This document shows positions 8,259-17,090 of a stretch of DNA of 64,000 bases, one piece after another. Source of the DNA: Streptococcus sp. Marseille-Q5986 (GTDB taxonomy: Bacteria; Bacillota; Bacilli; Lactobacillales; Streptococcaceae). Within the stretch, counting starts at the first letter, position 1. Each line of letters begins with the position of its first letter. The DNA is taken from positions 310,001 through 374,000 of the forward strand of contig NZ_CAMPPY010000001.1 of assembly GCF_946902915.1 (NCBI RefSeq). The letters run 5' to 3'. The position numbers and the translations under genes were made by a program. The notes beneath the pieces were generated by a model, which saw only the letters and a list, made by a program, of their open reading frames with translations, searched no databases and was not told the origin of the DNA.

Positions 8259-9734
8259 ATGGTTCAGACAAAACAGCCAAATATTATTTTGATTGTTGTA
8301 GATCAAATGAGAGCAGACGCCTTATCCTTGAATAGTAAGGATAAGCTAGTTAGCACTCCAACATTAGATATGATGGCTAGTGTAGGTTATAATTTTGAAA
8401 ATGCCTATTCTCCAGTTCCTTCTTGCGTTCCTGCTAGGGCAGCTTTATTGACTGGCTTAGATCAAGATAAAAGTGGACGTGTTGGTTATCAAGATGAGGT
8501 GCCTTGGAATTTTACTAATACTCTTCCAAAAGTCTTTAAAGATATGGGTTATCAAACAGAGTGTATTGGTAAGATGCATGTTTTTCCTTCCAGACAGAGA
8601 CTTGGGTTTGATCATGTCTTACTTCACGATGGGTATCTACATGTTGATAGAAAGTATGATAAGGCTTATGGAAGTCAATTTGATTATGCTAGTGACTATC
8701 TAGCCTTTTTAAAGGGTAAAGTTGGTTATGATGTTGATTTGATTGATGATGGAATGGATTGTAATTCTTGGGAAGCTAGACCTTGGAATAAAGATGAGAA
8801 GCTACACCCAACAAACTGGGTTGTGAGTGAGTCCATTTCGTTTTTACAAAGAAGAGATCCAACAGTTCCTTTTTTTCTCAAAATGTCTTTTGAAAAACCA
8901 CATGCTCCATTAAATCCCCCAAAATACTATTTTGATATGTATATGGAACGCTTGCCTCAATTTCTCGATTTGCATATCGGGAATTGGGAAGTATTAGAAA
9001 AGCAAATTCCGTCTATTTATGCTTTAAGAGGGAAATTAAAGGAAGATGATCAAAGAAGAATGGTTGCTGCTTATTTTGGATTGATTACTCATATAGACCA
9101 TCAAATTAGTCGCTTTTTGACTGCCCTAAAAGAATTCCGTCATGATAAAGATACGATTATCTGGTTTGTCTCGGATCATGGAGATCAGCTGGGTGAACAT
9201 TATCTTTTTAGAAAGGGCTATCCTTATCAAGGAAGTATCCACATCCCTTCGTTCATTTACGATCCGGCTGGATTGATAGCTGGTAATAGGGGAACAATCA
9301 AGCAATTAGTGAAAATTCAAGATATTTTCCCTTCCCTCGTGGATTTGGCAGGAGGAACTACTACAGATGAACTAGATGGACGGAGTGTTAAGAATTTATT
9401 ATTTGGACAGTACGAGGGATGGCGGACAGAATTTCATGGGGAACATGCTTTAGGAAAAGATTCTAGTCAATATATCTTGACAGACCAGTGGAAATTTATC
9501 TGGTTTCCTGTTTTAAATCATTATCAGTTATTTGATATGAAAAAAGATCCGCATGAAATGAATGATTTGTATCCAAGTGAAAAATACCAGCCTATTGTTC
9601 GTCAGATGAAGAAAAAATTAGTAGACTTTCTTAGATATAGAGAAGAAGGTTTTGTTGTGAATGAAGAGTTAGTTCCTGTTGAACTATCTAAAATAACACC
9701 AACTCTAACGAAAACGAGGGATATTCAATCATGA
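8259..9734 (+). CDS. Sulfatase (type I, Cys-type), probably acting on host glycans
   Basis: This 491-residue alkaline-phosphatase-superfamily sulfatase hydrolyses sulfate esters. The N-terminal PNIILIVVDQMRAD holds the metal-binding Asp pair. The modification motif SCVPARAALLTG gives C56-x-P-x-R60, where Cys56 must be oxidised to formylglycine. FVSDHGDQLGEH near residue 304 supplies further metal ligands. There is no signal peptide, so it acts in the cytoplasm, consistent with cleavage of a sugar imported by the adjacent PTS. The next gene encodes the formylglycine-generating enzyme and overlaps it by 4 bases. The start is supported by AGGAG 6-7 bases upstream. The exact sulfated substrate is unknown. 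Confidence 0.92.
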   Translation: MVQTKQPNIILIVVDQMRADALSLNSKDKLVSTPTLDMMASVGYNFENAYSPVPSCVPARAALLTGLDQDKSGRVGYQDEVPWNFTNTLPKVFKDMGYQTECIGKMHVFPSRQRLGFDHVLLHDGYLHVDRKYDKAYGSQFDYASDYLAFLKGKVGYDVDLIDDGMDCNSWEARPWNKDEKLHPTNWVVSESISFLQRRDPTVPFFLKMSFEKPHAPLNPPKYYFDMYMERLPQFLDLHIGNWEVLEKQIPSIYALRGKLKEDDQRRMVAAYFGLITHIDHQISRFLTALKEFRHDKDTIIWFVSDHGDQLGEHYLFRKGYPYQGSIHIPSFIYDPAGLIAGNRGTIKQLVKIQDIFPSLVDLAGGTTTDELDGRSVKNLLFGQYEGWRTEFHGEHALGKDSSQYILTDQWKFIWFPVLNHYQLFDMKKDPHEMNDLYPSEKYQPIVRQMKKKLVDFLRYREEGFVVNEELVPVELSKITPTLTKTRDIQS

Positions 9735-10579
9735 AAATGAAAAAAATCAAGGGTGGGACATTTATGATGGGAACAAATTCTGAGGAGGGCTTTTTAGATG
9801 ATTTTGAAGGTCCTCAAGTTGCTGTTAATGTAAAGGATTTCTCCATTGCAGATACTCCAGTTACGAATCAAGAATTTGCTCAATTTGTGAAAGAAACAGG
9901 CTATAAAACACTAGCTGAGCGACAAGAGTGGTCTTTTGTTTTTGTATTGTTCGTTCCAGAGGCAGAAAGGGAGGGATATCCTCATCCTGCTGGGGCTCCG
10001 TGGTGGTTACAAGTTCCGAATGCTTGCTGGAAACATCCCTACGGTGAGAACAGTAATCTAGTGGGTTTAGAAGACCATCCAGTAGTTCATGTTGCTTTAG
10101 AAGATGCATTGGCTTTCTGTGATTGGAGCGGAATGTCTTTACCGACTGAGGCGCAGTGGGAATATGCTGCTAGAGGAGGAAGACAATCTGAATATCCTTG
10201 GGGACATACTCTTTTAGAAGGGGGCTATTACCATGCCAATACCTGGCAAGGAAGATTTCCTTATGAAAATACTGGCTTAGATGGATTTATAGGAACGGCT
10301 CCTGTCTATGAATTTCTACCTAATGATTTTGATCTATATCAAATGATTGGGAATGTTTGGGAATGGTGTCGCAATCCGAGATATACCTTATTAGCTAGTT
10401 TTAATGAAGATGACTATGAGCTGCCAAAATATGGGATACAAGAGGAGGAGTATGCGATCAGAGGAGGTTCCTTTTTATGTCATTGTTCTTATTGTAATCG
10501 CTACCGAGTAGCTGCTAGAAATGGATGCCTTTCTACTTCCACTAGTAGCCATCTAGGTTTTAGATGTTTGAAAGAATAG
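9731..10579 (+). CDS. Formylglycine-generating enzyme (SUMF1-like)
   Basis: This 282-residue protein oxidises the sulfatase Cys to formylglycine with oxygen and copper. It shows the family start GGTFMMGTNS, the TNQEFAQFV segment, LPTEAQWEYAARGG, GNVWEWC, and the C-terminal active-site region RGGSFLCHCSYCNRYR with the two catalytic cysteines (the C and fourth-next C positions known from human SUMF1), ending SHLGFRC. The four-base overlap with the sulfatase ATG/TGA means coupled translation. It makes the sulfatase self-sufficient and suggests the pathway works only when oxygen is available. Confidence 0.93.
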   Translation: MKMKKIKGGTFMMGTNSEEGFLDDFEGPQVAVNVKDFSIADTPVTNQEFAQFVKETGYKTLAERQEWSFVFVLFVPEAEREGYPHPAGAPWWLQVPNACWKHPYGENSNLVGLEDHPVVHVALEDALAFCDWSGMSLPTEAQWEYAARGGRQSEYPWGHTLLEGGYYHANTWQGRFPYENTGLDGFIGTAPVYEFLPNDFDLYQMIGNVWEWCRNPRYTLLASFNEDDYELPKYGIQEEEYAIRGGSFLCHCSYCNRYRVAARNGCLSTSTSSHLGFRCLKE

Positions 10580-10593
10580 GATGGACTTAAAGA

Positions 10594-11364
10594 GTGGTTG
10601 AGATTATTTATTTTCTAATCATTATAATAGCTAGTGGATTGGGTTCTATATCAGGTATGGGTGGTGGAATTATAATCAAGCCACTTATGGATAGTTTTGG
10701 ATATCATTCGGTCAGTGATATTGCTTTTTATTCTAGTTTCTCTGTTTTTGTAATGGCGATTATTTCAACAATCAAAAGATTTGCACAGACAAAACAGATA
10801 AAATGGAGATTGATTTTTACGGTATCCTTTTCTTCTGTTTTAGGAGGATTTCTAGGCCATCTCATTTTTCAAGTTTTGTTATCTCAATTATCAGTACGGC
10901 TGGTATTCATCGTTCAAATGATTTTACTATTTGTGATGTTAATTGTATCATTTGTTTTAGCAGATTTTAAAAAAACTTATCAATTTGAGAAAATAGGATT
11001 CTATATGGTTTGTGGTCTTTTATTGGGCTTGATTTCTAGTTTTTTAGGGATTGGTGGTGGTCCGCTCAATGTATCTTTATTGATGGTATTTTTTTCTATT
11101 TCGATAAAAGAAGCAACTATGTATTCTCTTGCAATTATTTTCTTTTCCCAGTTGTCTCATTTGGCTACAATTGTTGTAGTTACTGGTTTAAATCAGTATC
11201 ATTTAGCACCTGTTCCAGTTATTTTTCTTGCCTCTATATGCGGAGGGATATTGGGGACGGTTGTATCAAAAGTCTTACCTGAAAATTGGGTAAGATACTG
11301 TTTTAAAGGGATGTTATTCTTTGTCATGGGAATAACTCTATATAATTTATTTCATATCTTTTAA
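10594..11364 (+). CDS. TauE/SafE family anion permease (sulfite/sulfate export)
   Basis: This 256-residue membrane protein has about eight hydrophobic segments. It carries the two glycine-rich motifs of the TauE/SafE family: GLGSISGMGGGIIIKP near the N-terminus and GLISSFLGIGGGPLNVS in the middle. Members move sulfite, sulfoacetate or related anions. Placed after a cytoplasmic sulfatase, export of released sulfate is the natural inference. The best start is GTG at 10594, 14 bases after the FGE stop; no better ATG exists near. The reading frame ends before a 170-bp intergenic gap. Confidence 0.82.
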   Translation: MVEIIYFLIIIIASGLGSISGMGGGIIIKPLMDSFGYHSVSDIAFYSSFSVFVMAIISTIKRFAQTKQIKWRLIFTVSFSSVLGGFLGHLIFQVLLSQLSVRLVFIVQMILLFVMLIVSFVLADFKKTYQFEKIGFYMVCGLLLGLISSFLGIGGGPLNVSLLMVFFSISIKEATMYSLAIIFFSQLSHLATIVVVTGLNQYHLAPVPVIFLASICGGILGTVVSKVLPENWVRYCFKGMLFFVMGITLYNLFHIF

Positions 11365-11368
11365 GCTT

Positions 11369-11420
11369 GGGAGAAAGCATGTAAAAATTCTTCCTTATGA
11401 TAAGAAACATGCTTGTTCTC
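11369..11420. other. Inverted repeat downstream of the TauE gene
   Basis: GAGAAAGCATGT and ACATGCTTGTTCTC face each other around an AT-rich loop. It may act as a weak terminator for the sulfatase operon. No gene is seen in 11365-11496. Confidence 0.4.
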
Positions 11421-11496
11421 AGGTACATAAGCATATTTTGTACGAAAATTATTACTTGACTATCCATTGGTTGGCCAAAAGTAGAACAGACCAACA

Positions 11497-11521
11497 AAAA
11501 AGCCTTGAAATCAAGGCTTTT
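11497..11521 (-). terminator. Terminator of the tRNA-Lys transcript
   Basis: Symmetric AAAAGCCTTG / CAAGGCTTTT hairpin. On the minus strand it is followed by T residues 16 bases after the tRNA, and it can also stop transcripts coming from the plus strand. Confidence 0.8.
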
Positions 11522-11536
11522 CCTGTTTTATTTAGA

Positions 11537-11609
11537 TGCCCCCTACAGGGATCGAACCTGTGACCCACGGATTAAGAGTCCGCTGCTCTGCCAGCTGAGC
11601 TAAGGAGGC
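11537..11609 (-). tRNA. tRNA-Lys (anticodon CTT)
   Basis: The 73-nt cloverleaf reads GCCTCCT...AGGGGGC plus discriminator A. The D stem is GCTC/GAGC. The anticodon stem GCGGA/TCCGT closes the loop CTCTTAA, giving anticodon CTT. The T arm CACAG-GTTCGAT-CCTGT-type is intact. The 3' CCA is not encoded. It follows the probable 6S RNA on the same strand by only a few bases. Confidence 0.96.
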
Positions 11610-11613
11610 AAAG

Positions 11614-11809
11614 AAAAAGCTGTATTGGTGCCGAAACTTCACGGTTTGTATTGAACCCGCGCAATTAAGCAGGTGGGCAACTCGCTCTAACTGAAGCTGT
11701 TTCCGTGTGAGACGGCCTACATGCTGTTAGAAGACTTTTGTTTCCCTAATAATACAAAAAATAGTCGGTCAACACTTAAGTGTGAAGTCGTACACCACAG
11801 CGTTTCTAT
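11614..11809 (-). ncRNA. ssrS: Probable 6S RNA
   Basis: About 195 nt on the minus strand. The ends pair as a closing stem (GCTGTGGTG with CACC-AAT-ACAGC), followed by TTTTT. Upstream is a promoter TTGATT-17-TATTCT (minus strand, -10 at 11816-11821). The internal part is extended with a large asymmetric centre, as expected for 6S RNA, which binds the main RNA polymerase holoenzyme. The position just downstream of rarA matches the Bacillus arrangement, where 6S-1 RNA lies near the rarA homologue yrvN. No covariance search was possible. Confidence 0.72.
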
Positions 11810-11815
11810 GTTTAT

Positions 11816-11844
11816 AGAATACCACTTTTTCAAAAAAAAATCAA
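11816..11844 (-). promoter_or_regulatory. Promoter of the 6S RNA / tRNA-Lys unit
   Basis: Minus-strand TTGATT, 17 bp, TATTCT; the expected start is about base 11809, at the foot of the predicted closing stem. Confidence 0.6.
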
Positions 11845-11873
11845 GAGGAAAGTGCAATTTTTTGAAAAGGATT

Positions 11874-13163
11874 TCAGATTTTTCGCAAACGGTCGATAGC
11901 TTCCTTTCTTTGAGCCAAAGCCCGTTCATATTTACCAGTGTCTTCTGCTTGGAAGTAGTGATGATTGCGAATTTTTTCTGGCAGATAGTCTTGCTTGACC
12001 CAATTTCCAGGATAGTTGTGTGGATAGAGATAATCTTGGGCATTGCCTAGTTCCTTGCTTCCGCTGTAGTGGCCATCACGCAGGTGTCGCGGAATAGGCA
12101 AGTGACCTGATGTTTTGAGGTCAGCAAGGGCCTTGTCCATAGCTACATAGGCTGAGTTGGATTTTGGAGAAAGGGCCAAATCAATCACCACATTGGCAAT
12201 GAGAATGCGGGCTTCGGGGAAACCAATCTTCTGGGCAGCATCCAGAGCAGTTACGGTATGAATCTGGGCTTCAGGATTGGCCAAGCCGATATCTTCATAG
12301 GCGATAATGGTCAAGCGACGCGCGAGACTAGGCAAATCACCAGCTTCAATCAAGCGAGCTGCGTAGTGGAGACTGGCATCCACATCCGAACCACGGATAG
12401 ATTTTTGTAGGGCTGATAGGACGTCGTAGTGACCGTCCCCGTCCTTGTCCATGGTAATGTAGCTCCGCTGCAGGCTATTTTCCATGATATCAAGGGTGAT
12501 ATGGCGGATGCCCTTGTCGCTTTCGGGGGTAGAGAGAACAGCTAAGTCTAGAGAGTTGAAGGCAGAGCGAAGGTCTCCGTTTGTAGAAGTTGCGATGAAA
12601 TCCAGTGCCTCCTCATCTAGTTCTACTGGGAAATCAAAACCACGCTCAGGATTACTTAGAGCTATCTGAAGTGCCTCTTTGACGTCTTGATTAGCCAGAG
12701 GTTCCAACTCAAAAATCTGAACGCGGCTACGAATGGCTGGTGTGACAGAAAAGAAAGGATTTTCAGTCGTAGCCCCAATCATGATGACCAGACCACTTTC
12801 CAAGAGTGGGAGGAGAAAGTCTTGCTTGGTCTTGTCTAGACGATGAATCTCGTCAAGCAGTAGGACGAGACCACCAGAGAATTTTGCTTCCTCGGCGATT
12901 TCTTGCAGTCGCTTTTTACTATCCACCGTCGCATTAAAGGTCCGAAAGGCATACTTGGTCGTTCCAGCGATGGCAGAGGCGATACTGGTCTTGCCGATTC
13001 CTGGAGGTCCGTAGAGAATCATGGAGGACAGACGGTTGGCTTCCACCATGCGACGGATAATTTTTCCAGGTCCGACCAGATGCTCTTGACCGATAACCTG
13101 GTCGATAGTTTTTGGGCGCATGCGAAGCGCGAGATTGTCTGGCATAGCAGTCCTTTCTAACAT
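11874..13163 (-). CDS. rarA: Replication-associated recombination protein A (AAA+ ATPase)
   Basis: This 429-residue RarA/MgsA/WRNIP1 family ATPase acts at stalled replication forks. The clamp-loader-like AAA+ core shows Walker A GPPGIGKTS near residue 50, Walker B LLLDEIHR near 102, sensor 1 IGATTENP and the SRVQIFELEPL segment. The C-terminal tetramerisation region contains the family blocks GLANPEA, LALSPKSNSAY and HLPIPRHLRD...GSKELG, then YLYPHNYPGNWVKQ. Length is typical. The gene is upstream of 6S RNA on the same strand and divergent from the DUF3013 gene. Confidence 0.95.
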   Translation of the reverse strand: MLERTAMPDNLALRMRPKTIDQVIGQEHLVGPGKIIRRMVEANRLSSMILYGPPGIGKTSIASAIAGTTKYAFRTFNATVDSKKRLQEIAEEAKFSGGLVLLLDEIHRLDKTKQDFLLPLLESGLVIMIGATTENPFFSVTPAIRSRVQIFELEPLANQDVKEALQIALSNPERGFDFPVELDEEALDFIATSTNGDLRSAFNSLDLAVLSTPESDKGIRHITLDIMENSLQRSYITMDKDGDGHYDVLSALQKSIRGSDVDASLHYAARLIEAGDLPSLARRLTIIAYEDIGLANPEAQIHTVTALDAAQKIGFPEARILIANVVIDLALSPKSNSAYVAMDKALADLKTSGHLPIPRHLRDGHYSGSKELGNAQDYLYPHNYPGNWVKQDYLPEKIRNHHYFQAEDTGKYERALAQRKEAIDRLRKI

Positions 13164-13260
13164 GGATTTTCTGATACATATGTGGTAAGATGGTAGTATC
13201 TATTTTAGCACATTTCCGAGCAATCGGGGCGATTAAAGAGTCGCATAGAAAGAGGACAAA

Positions 13261-13731
13261 ATGGCAACATACGGATTTTTAGATGTTTTAGAGGAAGAGT
13301 TGGAGAAGAATTTTCCCTTTGACTTTGAGATTAGTTGGGATAAGCGCAATCACGCGGTAGAAGTGAGTTTCCTATTGGAAGCGCAAAACGCTGCAGATGT
13401 GGAGATGGTGGATGAAGACGGAGAGGTTTCGTCAGACGATATCCTATTTGAGGAAGCAGTCCTTTTCTACAATCCTGCCAAGTCAACAGTCAATGAAGAA
13501 GATTATCTGACTCTTATCCCTTATCTGCCTAAAAAAGGATTTTCTCGCGAGTTTTTAGCTTATTTTACCCTTTTCCTCAAAGATACTGCTGAGGTTGGGC
13601 TGGATGCCCTCATGGACTTTTTGGAAGACCCAGAAGCAGAAGAATTTGTCATGGAATGGAACCAAGAAGTCTTTGAAGAAGGAAAAGTTGGCTTGGAAGA
13701 GGGAGAATTTTATCCTTATCCGAGATATTAG
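13261..13731 (+). CDS. DUF3013 family protein
   Basis: This 156-residue acidic soluble protein of unknown function is conserved in streptococci. Acidic residues dominate (for example DEDGEVSSDDILFEEAV), and there are no membrane segments or signal peptide. The aromatic-rich C-terminus ends FYPYPRY. It is divergent from rarA and starts 18 bases before the next gene, a membrane peptidase, so the two may be cotranscribed. A GAGGAC ribosome binding site precedes the ATG. Confidence 0.8.
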   Translation: MATYGFLDVLEEELEKNFPFDFEISWDKRNHAVEVSFLLEAQNAADVEMVDEDGEVSSDDILFEEAVLFYNPAKSTVNEEDYLTLIPYLPKKGFSREFLAYFTLFLKDTAEVGLDALMDFLEDPEAEEFVMEWNQEVFEEGKVGLEEGEFYPYPRY

Positions 13732-13749
13732 GAGTTGGTTGGAAATTTT

Positions 13750-14817
13750 ATGAAGAAAATTGGGACTTATTTGGTTTATGTGCTAGCTTTTGTCTTTATT
13801 ATGCTAGCTTTTGCTTGTGGAACCATCGCATTTGCAGATTTGGGATATTCCGCAGTTTTAGCCTTTACTTTTGGTTATGCCTTCGCTCTTCTAAGTATGT
13901 ATTTAATCTTTATTCTTCATGAGTTGGGTCATGCTTTTTGTGGCTACTTGACAGGCTATCGGCTGGTGGCTTTTGGATTAGGACATTTTCTTTTGACAAA
14001 AAAGTCAGGCAGGTTTCATCTTAGTCGAACAGCCATTCTGAAAAATGTTGGTGCTCAGTATATTGGATTGAAAGAAGATGAAAGCGATCAAAGAATCATC
14101 CTGATGCTTTCAGGAGGTTTGCTGGTTCATCTCGGCTTGATGTTATTGGCGATATTGTTTGGATTTTTGACAAGAAGCTGGTATTTTGCAGGCACTTGGA
14201 TTTTTCTTAATTTGTCTTTCTTCCTAAACAACGTCTTGCCAGTCGGGATCACCGATGGAGCGAAAATTTGGGAATTGCTACAACACCCTGAAAATACCCA
14301 ATACGCCTACCTGATATTGAGGCATTCTGCCCAGACCTTGCTAGCTCCTCAAGAATATGATTTGAAAGACTTTATCATGCCTGTTCCTGAGTATGCGAGT
14401 GGGAGCTTTGCAGAAAGTATTCAAACTCTTGATGGAGTGGTATTCATATTGGATGATCATATAGAGCTTGCAAAGCAACAGTTTCAGTCTGTGCTAGAGA
14501 AAACAGATAATCCAATGTCTAAAACTATTTCTCAATTATACCTTCTTCAAGTTGCTCTGATGGAAGGAGATAATAAGAAAGCGGAAGAATATGCAAGCAT
14601 TCGAGGAGTCAAATCCTTTTTATCTATAAAAACAGCAGATATGCAGGTCATTCAAGCTTGGTATCAATTTAAGGTAAAGAAAGATGGAGTTCAAACTCAC
14701 AAGACTATGAAGATTGCTAGACAGAAAATGAATAGCAGCCGGATGTTACGGGATGAGAAAAGCTATTATCAAAATTGGTTAGCCGATCTGGAAAAAGAAT
14801 TAACCGAAGGAGTCTAA
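13750..14817 (+). CDS. M50-like membrane metallopeptidase
   Basis: This 355-residue protein has two N-terminal membrane segments, then the zinc-protease motif HELGH at residues 57-61, further membrane segments to about residue 170, and a DG-containing segment (PVGITDGAKIWELL) that resembles the third metal ligand of site-2 proteases. The soluble C-terminal half is helical and TPR-like. Intramembrane or membrane-surface proteolysis is likely; the substrate is unknown. Start: ATG at 13750 is preferred over the TTG at 13735, which would have no room for a ribosome binding site. Confidence 0.75.
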   Translation: MKKIGTYLVYVLAFVFIMLAFACGTIAFADLGYSAVLAFTFGYAFALLSMYLIFILHELGHAFCGYLTGYRLVAFGLGHFLLTKKSGRFHLSRTAILKNVGAQYIGLKEDESDQRIILMLSGGLLVHLGLMLLAILFGFLTRSWYFAGTWIFLNLSFFLNNVLPVGITDGAKIWELLQHPENTQYAYLILRHSAQTLLAPQEYDLKDFIMPVPEYASGSFAESIQTLDGVVFILDDHIELAKQQFQSVLEKTDNPMSKTISQLYLLQVALMEGDNKKAEEYASIRGVKSFLSIKTADMQVIQAWYQFKVKKDGVQTHKTMKIARQKMNSSRMLRDEKSYYQNWLADLEKELTEGV

Positions 14818-14818
14818 T

Positions 14819-15247
14819 ATGGGAATAGAAATTTCTGATTTTACAGGTTGCAAGATTGCTTTGTTTTGTGGGGCTAAGCTCTTGACTATCTTACGCGATG
14901 ATAAGGCGAACATTCCCTGACCCAATATGTGGGAACTGCCCGGTGGTGGGCGCGAAGGTGATGAAAGTCCTTTCGAGTGTGTGGCTCGTGAAGTTTATGA
15001 AGAACTGGGAATTCATCTGACTGAGGATTGTCTGCTTTGGAGTAAGGTTTATCCAAGTATGCTTTTTGAGGGGAAGAAATCCGTCTTTCTAGTTGGAAAG
15101 TTGGCTCAGGAACAGTTTGACAGTATCGTATTTGGAGATGAAGGGCAGGGTTATCAGCTCATGGATGTGGAGGAGTTTCTTAGTTCCAGTCAAGTTGTAC
15201 CTCAGTTGCAAGAAAGATTGAAAGATTATTTAAAAGTAAGTGATTAG
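14819..15247 (+). pseudogene. NUDIX hydrolase gene with premature stop
   Basis: The frame begins with ATG at 14819 (residues MGIEISDFTGCKIALF...), runs into TGA at 14918-14920, and continues in the same frame through the NUDIX box (GGGREGDESPFECVAREVYEELG, the G-x5-E-x7-REVxEExG pattern) to 15247. The TGA stands where a Trp (TGG) would be natural, just before PNMWELPGGG. An internal ATG at 14927 would give a 106-residue product lacking the first strand. NUDIX enzymes hydrolyse nucleoside diphosphate derivatives. Probably inactive, or a single-base sequencing error. Confidence 0.82.
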
Positions 15248-15384
15248 AAAGGATGGTTCGGTTACATTTCTAAACTGAACCCGCCCTAAACACTGTGCCA
15301 AAAAGATAAACTTCTCTTAGACACAAGCGTCTTCAGAGAATTTTCTATTTTGGTCTTGTGTTTTACGGGCTTGGTGTTTTAATG
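15248..15384. other. Intergenic region before prmA
   Basis: 137 bases without a gene. It contains short inverted repeats (for example ACACAAG / CTTGTG) and probably the prmA-rsmE-pepF promoter, but I could not place convincing boxes. Confidence 0.4.
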
Positions 15385-16335
15385 ATGGAAACATGGCAAG
15401 AGTTAAAAGTTACAGTGAAGCGTGAGGGGGAGGAATTGGTCTCTAACCTCTTGATTGAACTAGGTGCCCAGGGTGTTGCAATCGAAGACAGCATGGACTA
15501 TGTGGGGAATGTTGATCGCTTTGGTGAAATTTTCCCAGAGGTGGAGCAGCAAGAAGAAATTGTAGTGACGGCCTACTACCCTGATACGGTTGATGTGGCA
15601 GTGATTGAGGCCGACTTGCAGGCTCGTTTAGCAGAATTAACAGATTTTATGGATTTGGGTGAGGTCAAGATGGGGACGACTGCCTTGGCTGAGGAAGACT
15701 GGGCAGACAACTGGAAGAAATACTATGAACCCACTCGCATCACTCATAATTTGACCATCGTTCCCTCTTGGACAGATTATGAGGCGACTGCTGGGGAAAA
15801 GATTATCAAGCTAGATCCAGGGATGGCTTTTGGTACAGGGACCCATCCGACGACCAAGATGAGCCTTTTTGCTTTGGAGCAGGTTCTTCGTAGTGGCGAA
15901 ACGGTGCTGGATGTGGGGACAGGTTCAGGTGTCCTCTCCATTGCCAGCTCGTTGCTTGGTGCCAAGGAAATCTTTGCCTACGACCTAGATGATGTGGCAG
16001 TTCGTGTGGCTCAGGAAAATATTGAGCTCAACCCTGGTATGGAAAACATCCATGTAGCGGCAGGTGATTTGCTTAAGGGTGTGGAGATTGAGGCCGATGT
16101 CATTGTGGCTAATATCTTGGCGGATATTCTCATTCATCTGACGGAGGATGCTTATCGCTTGGTCAAGGATGAAGGCTACCTCATCATGAGTGGCATTATC
16201 AAGGACAAGTGGGACATGGTGCGAGAGTCAGCTGAGTCAGCTGGATTTTTCCTTGAAACCCATATGATTCAAGGGGAATGGAATGCCTGTGTCTTTAAGA
16301 AGACCAAGGATATTTCAGGTGTGATTGGAGGCTAG
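15385..16335 (+). CDS. prmA: Ribosomal protein L11 methyltransferase
   Basis: This 316-residue SAM-dependent enzyme trimethylates lysines and the N-terminus of ribosomal protein L11. The N-terminal substrate domain starts [10 protein letters not shown]. The class I methyltransferase domain has [14 protein letters not shown] near residue 180 (motif I), AYDLDDVAV (motif II) and [12 protein letters not shown], the PrmA version of motif IV. The start was set at the second of two adjacent Met codons (15385), which gives the family N-terminus. It is followed after one base by rsmE, so the two RNA/ribosome modification genes are translationally linked. Confidence 0.93.
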   Translation: METWQELKVTVKREGEELVSNLLIELGAQGVAIEDSMDYVGNVDRFGEIFPEVEQQEEIVVTAYYPDTVDVAVIEADLQARLAELTDFMDLGEVKMGTTALAEEDWADNWKKYYEPTRITHNLTIVPSWTDYEATAGEKIIKLDPGMAFGTGTHPTTKMSLFALEQVLRSGETVLDVGTGSGVLSIASSLLGAKEIFAYDLDDVAVRVAQENIELNPGMENIHVAAGDLLKGVEIEADVIVANILADILIHLTEDAYRLVKDEGYLIMSGIIKDKWDMVRESAESAGFFLETHMIQGEWNACVFKKTKDISGVIGG

Positions 16336-16336
16336 C

Positions 16337-17080
16337 ATGCAGCAGTATTTTGTCAAAGGCAGTCCTATCCCTCCTGTCACCATTGAGGACAAGAAAACCA
16401 GCAAGCACATGTTTCAGGTTATGCGCCTGAAGGAAGATGATGAAGTGACCTTGGTCTTTGATGATGGCATTAAGCGTTTGGCGCGTGTGCTGGATGTGGA
16501 AAATCGTCAGTTTGAGTTGGTCCAAGAATTAAATGACAATGTGGAACTACCAGTCCAAGTGACCATCGCATCTGGATTTCCTAAGGGAGACAAGCTGGAG
16601 TTCATCACTCAAAAAATGACGGAACTAGGAGCCAGTCAAATCTGGGCCTTCCCTGCAGACTGGTCGGTTGCTAAATGGAACGGCAAGAAATTGGGCAAGA
16701 AAGTCGAAAAACTAGAAAAAATTGCCCTTGGAGCAGCCGAACAAAGTAAACGTAATATCGTTCCAAGTATCCAGCTTTTTGAGAAAAAAGCAGATTTTCT
16801 AGCAGAGCTGGACCAGTTTGACTCTATCGTAGTAGCCTATGAAGAATCAGCTAAAGAAGGAGAAACCGCTGCGCTTCTGCAAGCAGTCACTGGTCTTGAA
16901 ACAGGAGCCAAACTGCTCTTTATCTTTGGTCCAGAAGGCGGTCTCTCACCTGCAGAAATTGAGAGTTTTGAAGCCAAAGGAGCTGTTTTGGCAGGTCTTG
17001 GACCTCGTATATTAAGAGCAGAAACAGCCCCACTTTACGCCTTATCAGCCCTTAGCGTTTTATTAGAATTAGAGAAATAA
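16337..17080 (+). CDS. rsmE: 16S rRNA m3U1498 methyltransferase
   Basis: This 247-residue SPOUT-fold methyltransferase modifies U1498 of 16S rRNA. The N-terminal PUA-like part begins MQQYFVKG. The C-terminal knot contains FIFGPEGGLSPAEIE near residue 200 and LGPRILRAETAPLYAL, both diagnostic. The ATG at 16337 is 6 bases downstream of GGAGG located in the end of prmA, so it is preferred over the upstream TTG at 16325. It lies in the prmA-rsmE-pepF gene string. Confidence 0.94.
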   Translation: MQQYFVKGSPIPPVTIEDKKTSKHMFQVMRLKEDDEVTLVFDDGIKRLARVLDVENRQFELVQELNDNVELPVQVTIASGFPKGDKLEFITQKMTELGASQIWAFPADWSVAKWNGKKLGKKVEKLEKIALGAAEQSKRNIVPSIQLFEKKADFLAELDQFDSIVVAYEESAKEGETAALLQAVTGLETGAKLLFIFGPEGGLSPAEIESFEAKGAVLAGLGPRILRAETAPLYALSALSVLLELEK

Positions 17081-17090
17081 GAGGAAGAAA

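Noticed and set aside
11717..12050. Open frames of about 108 codons on both strands next to rarA
   Set aside because: They overlap the 3' end of rarA and the 6S RNA and have no family features.
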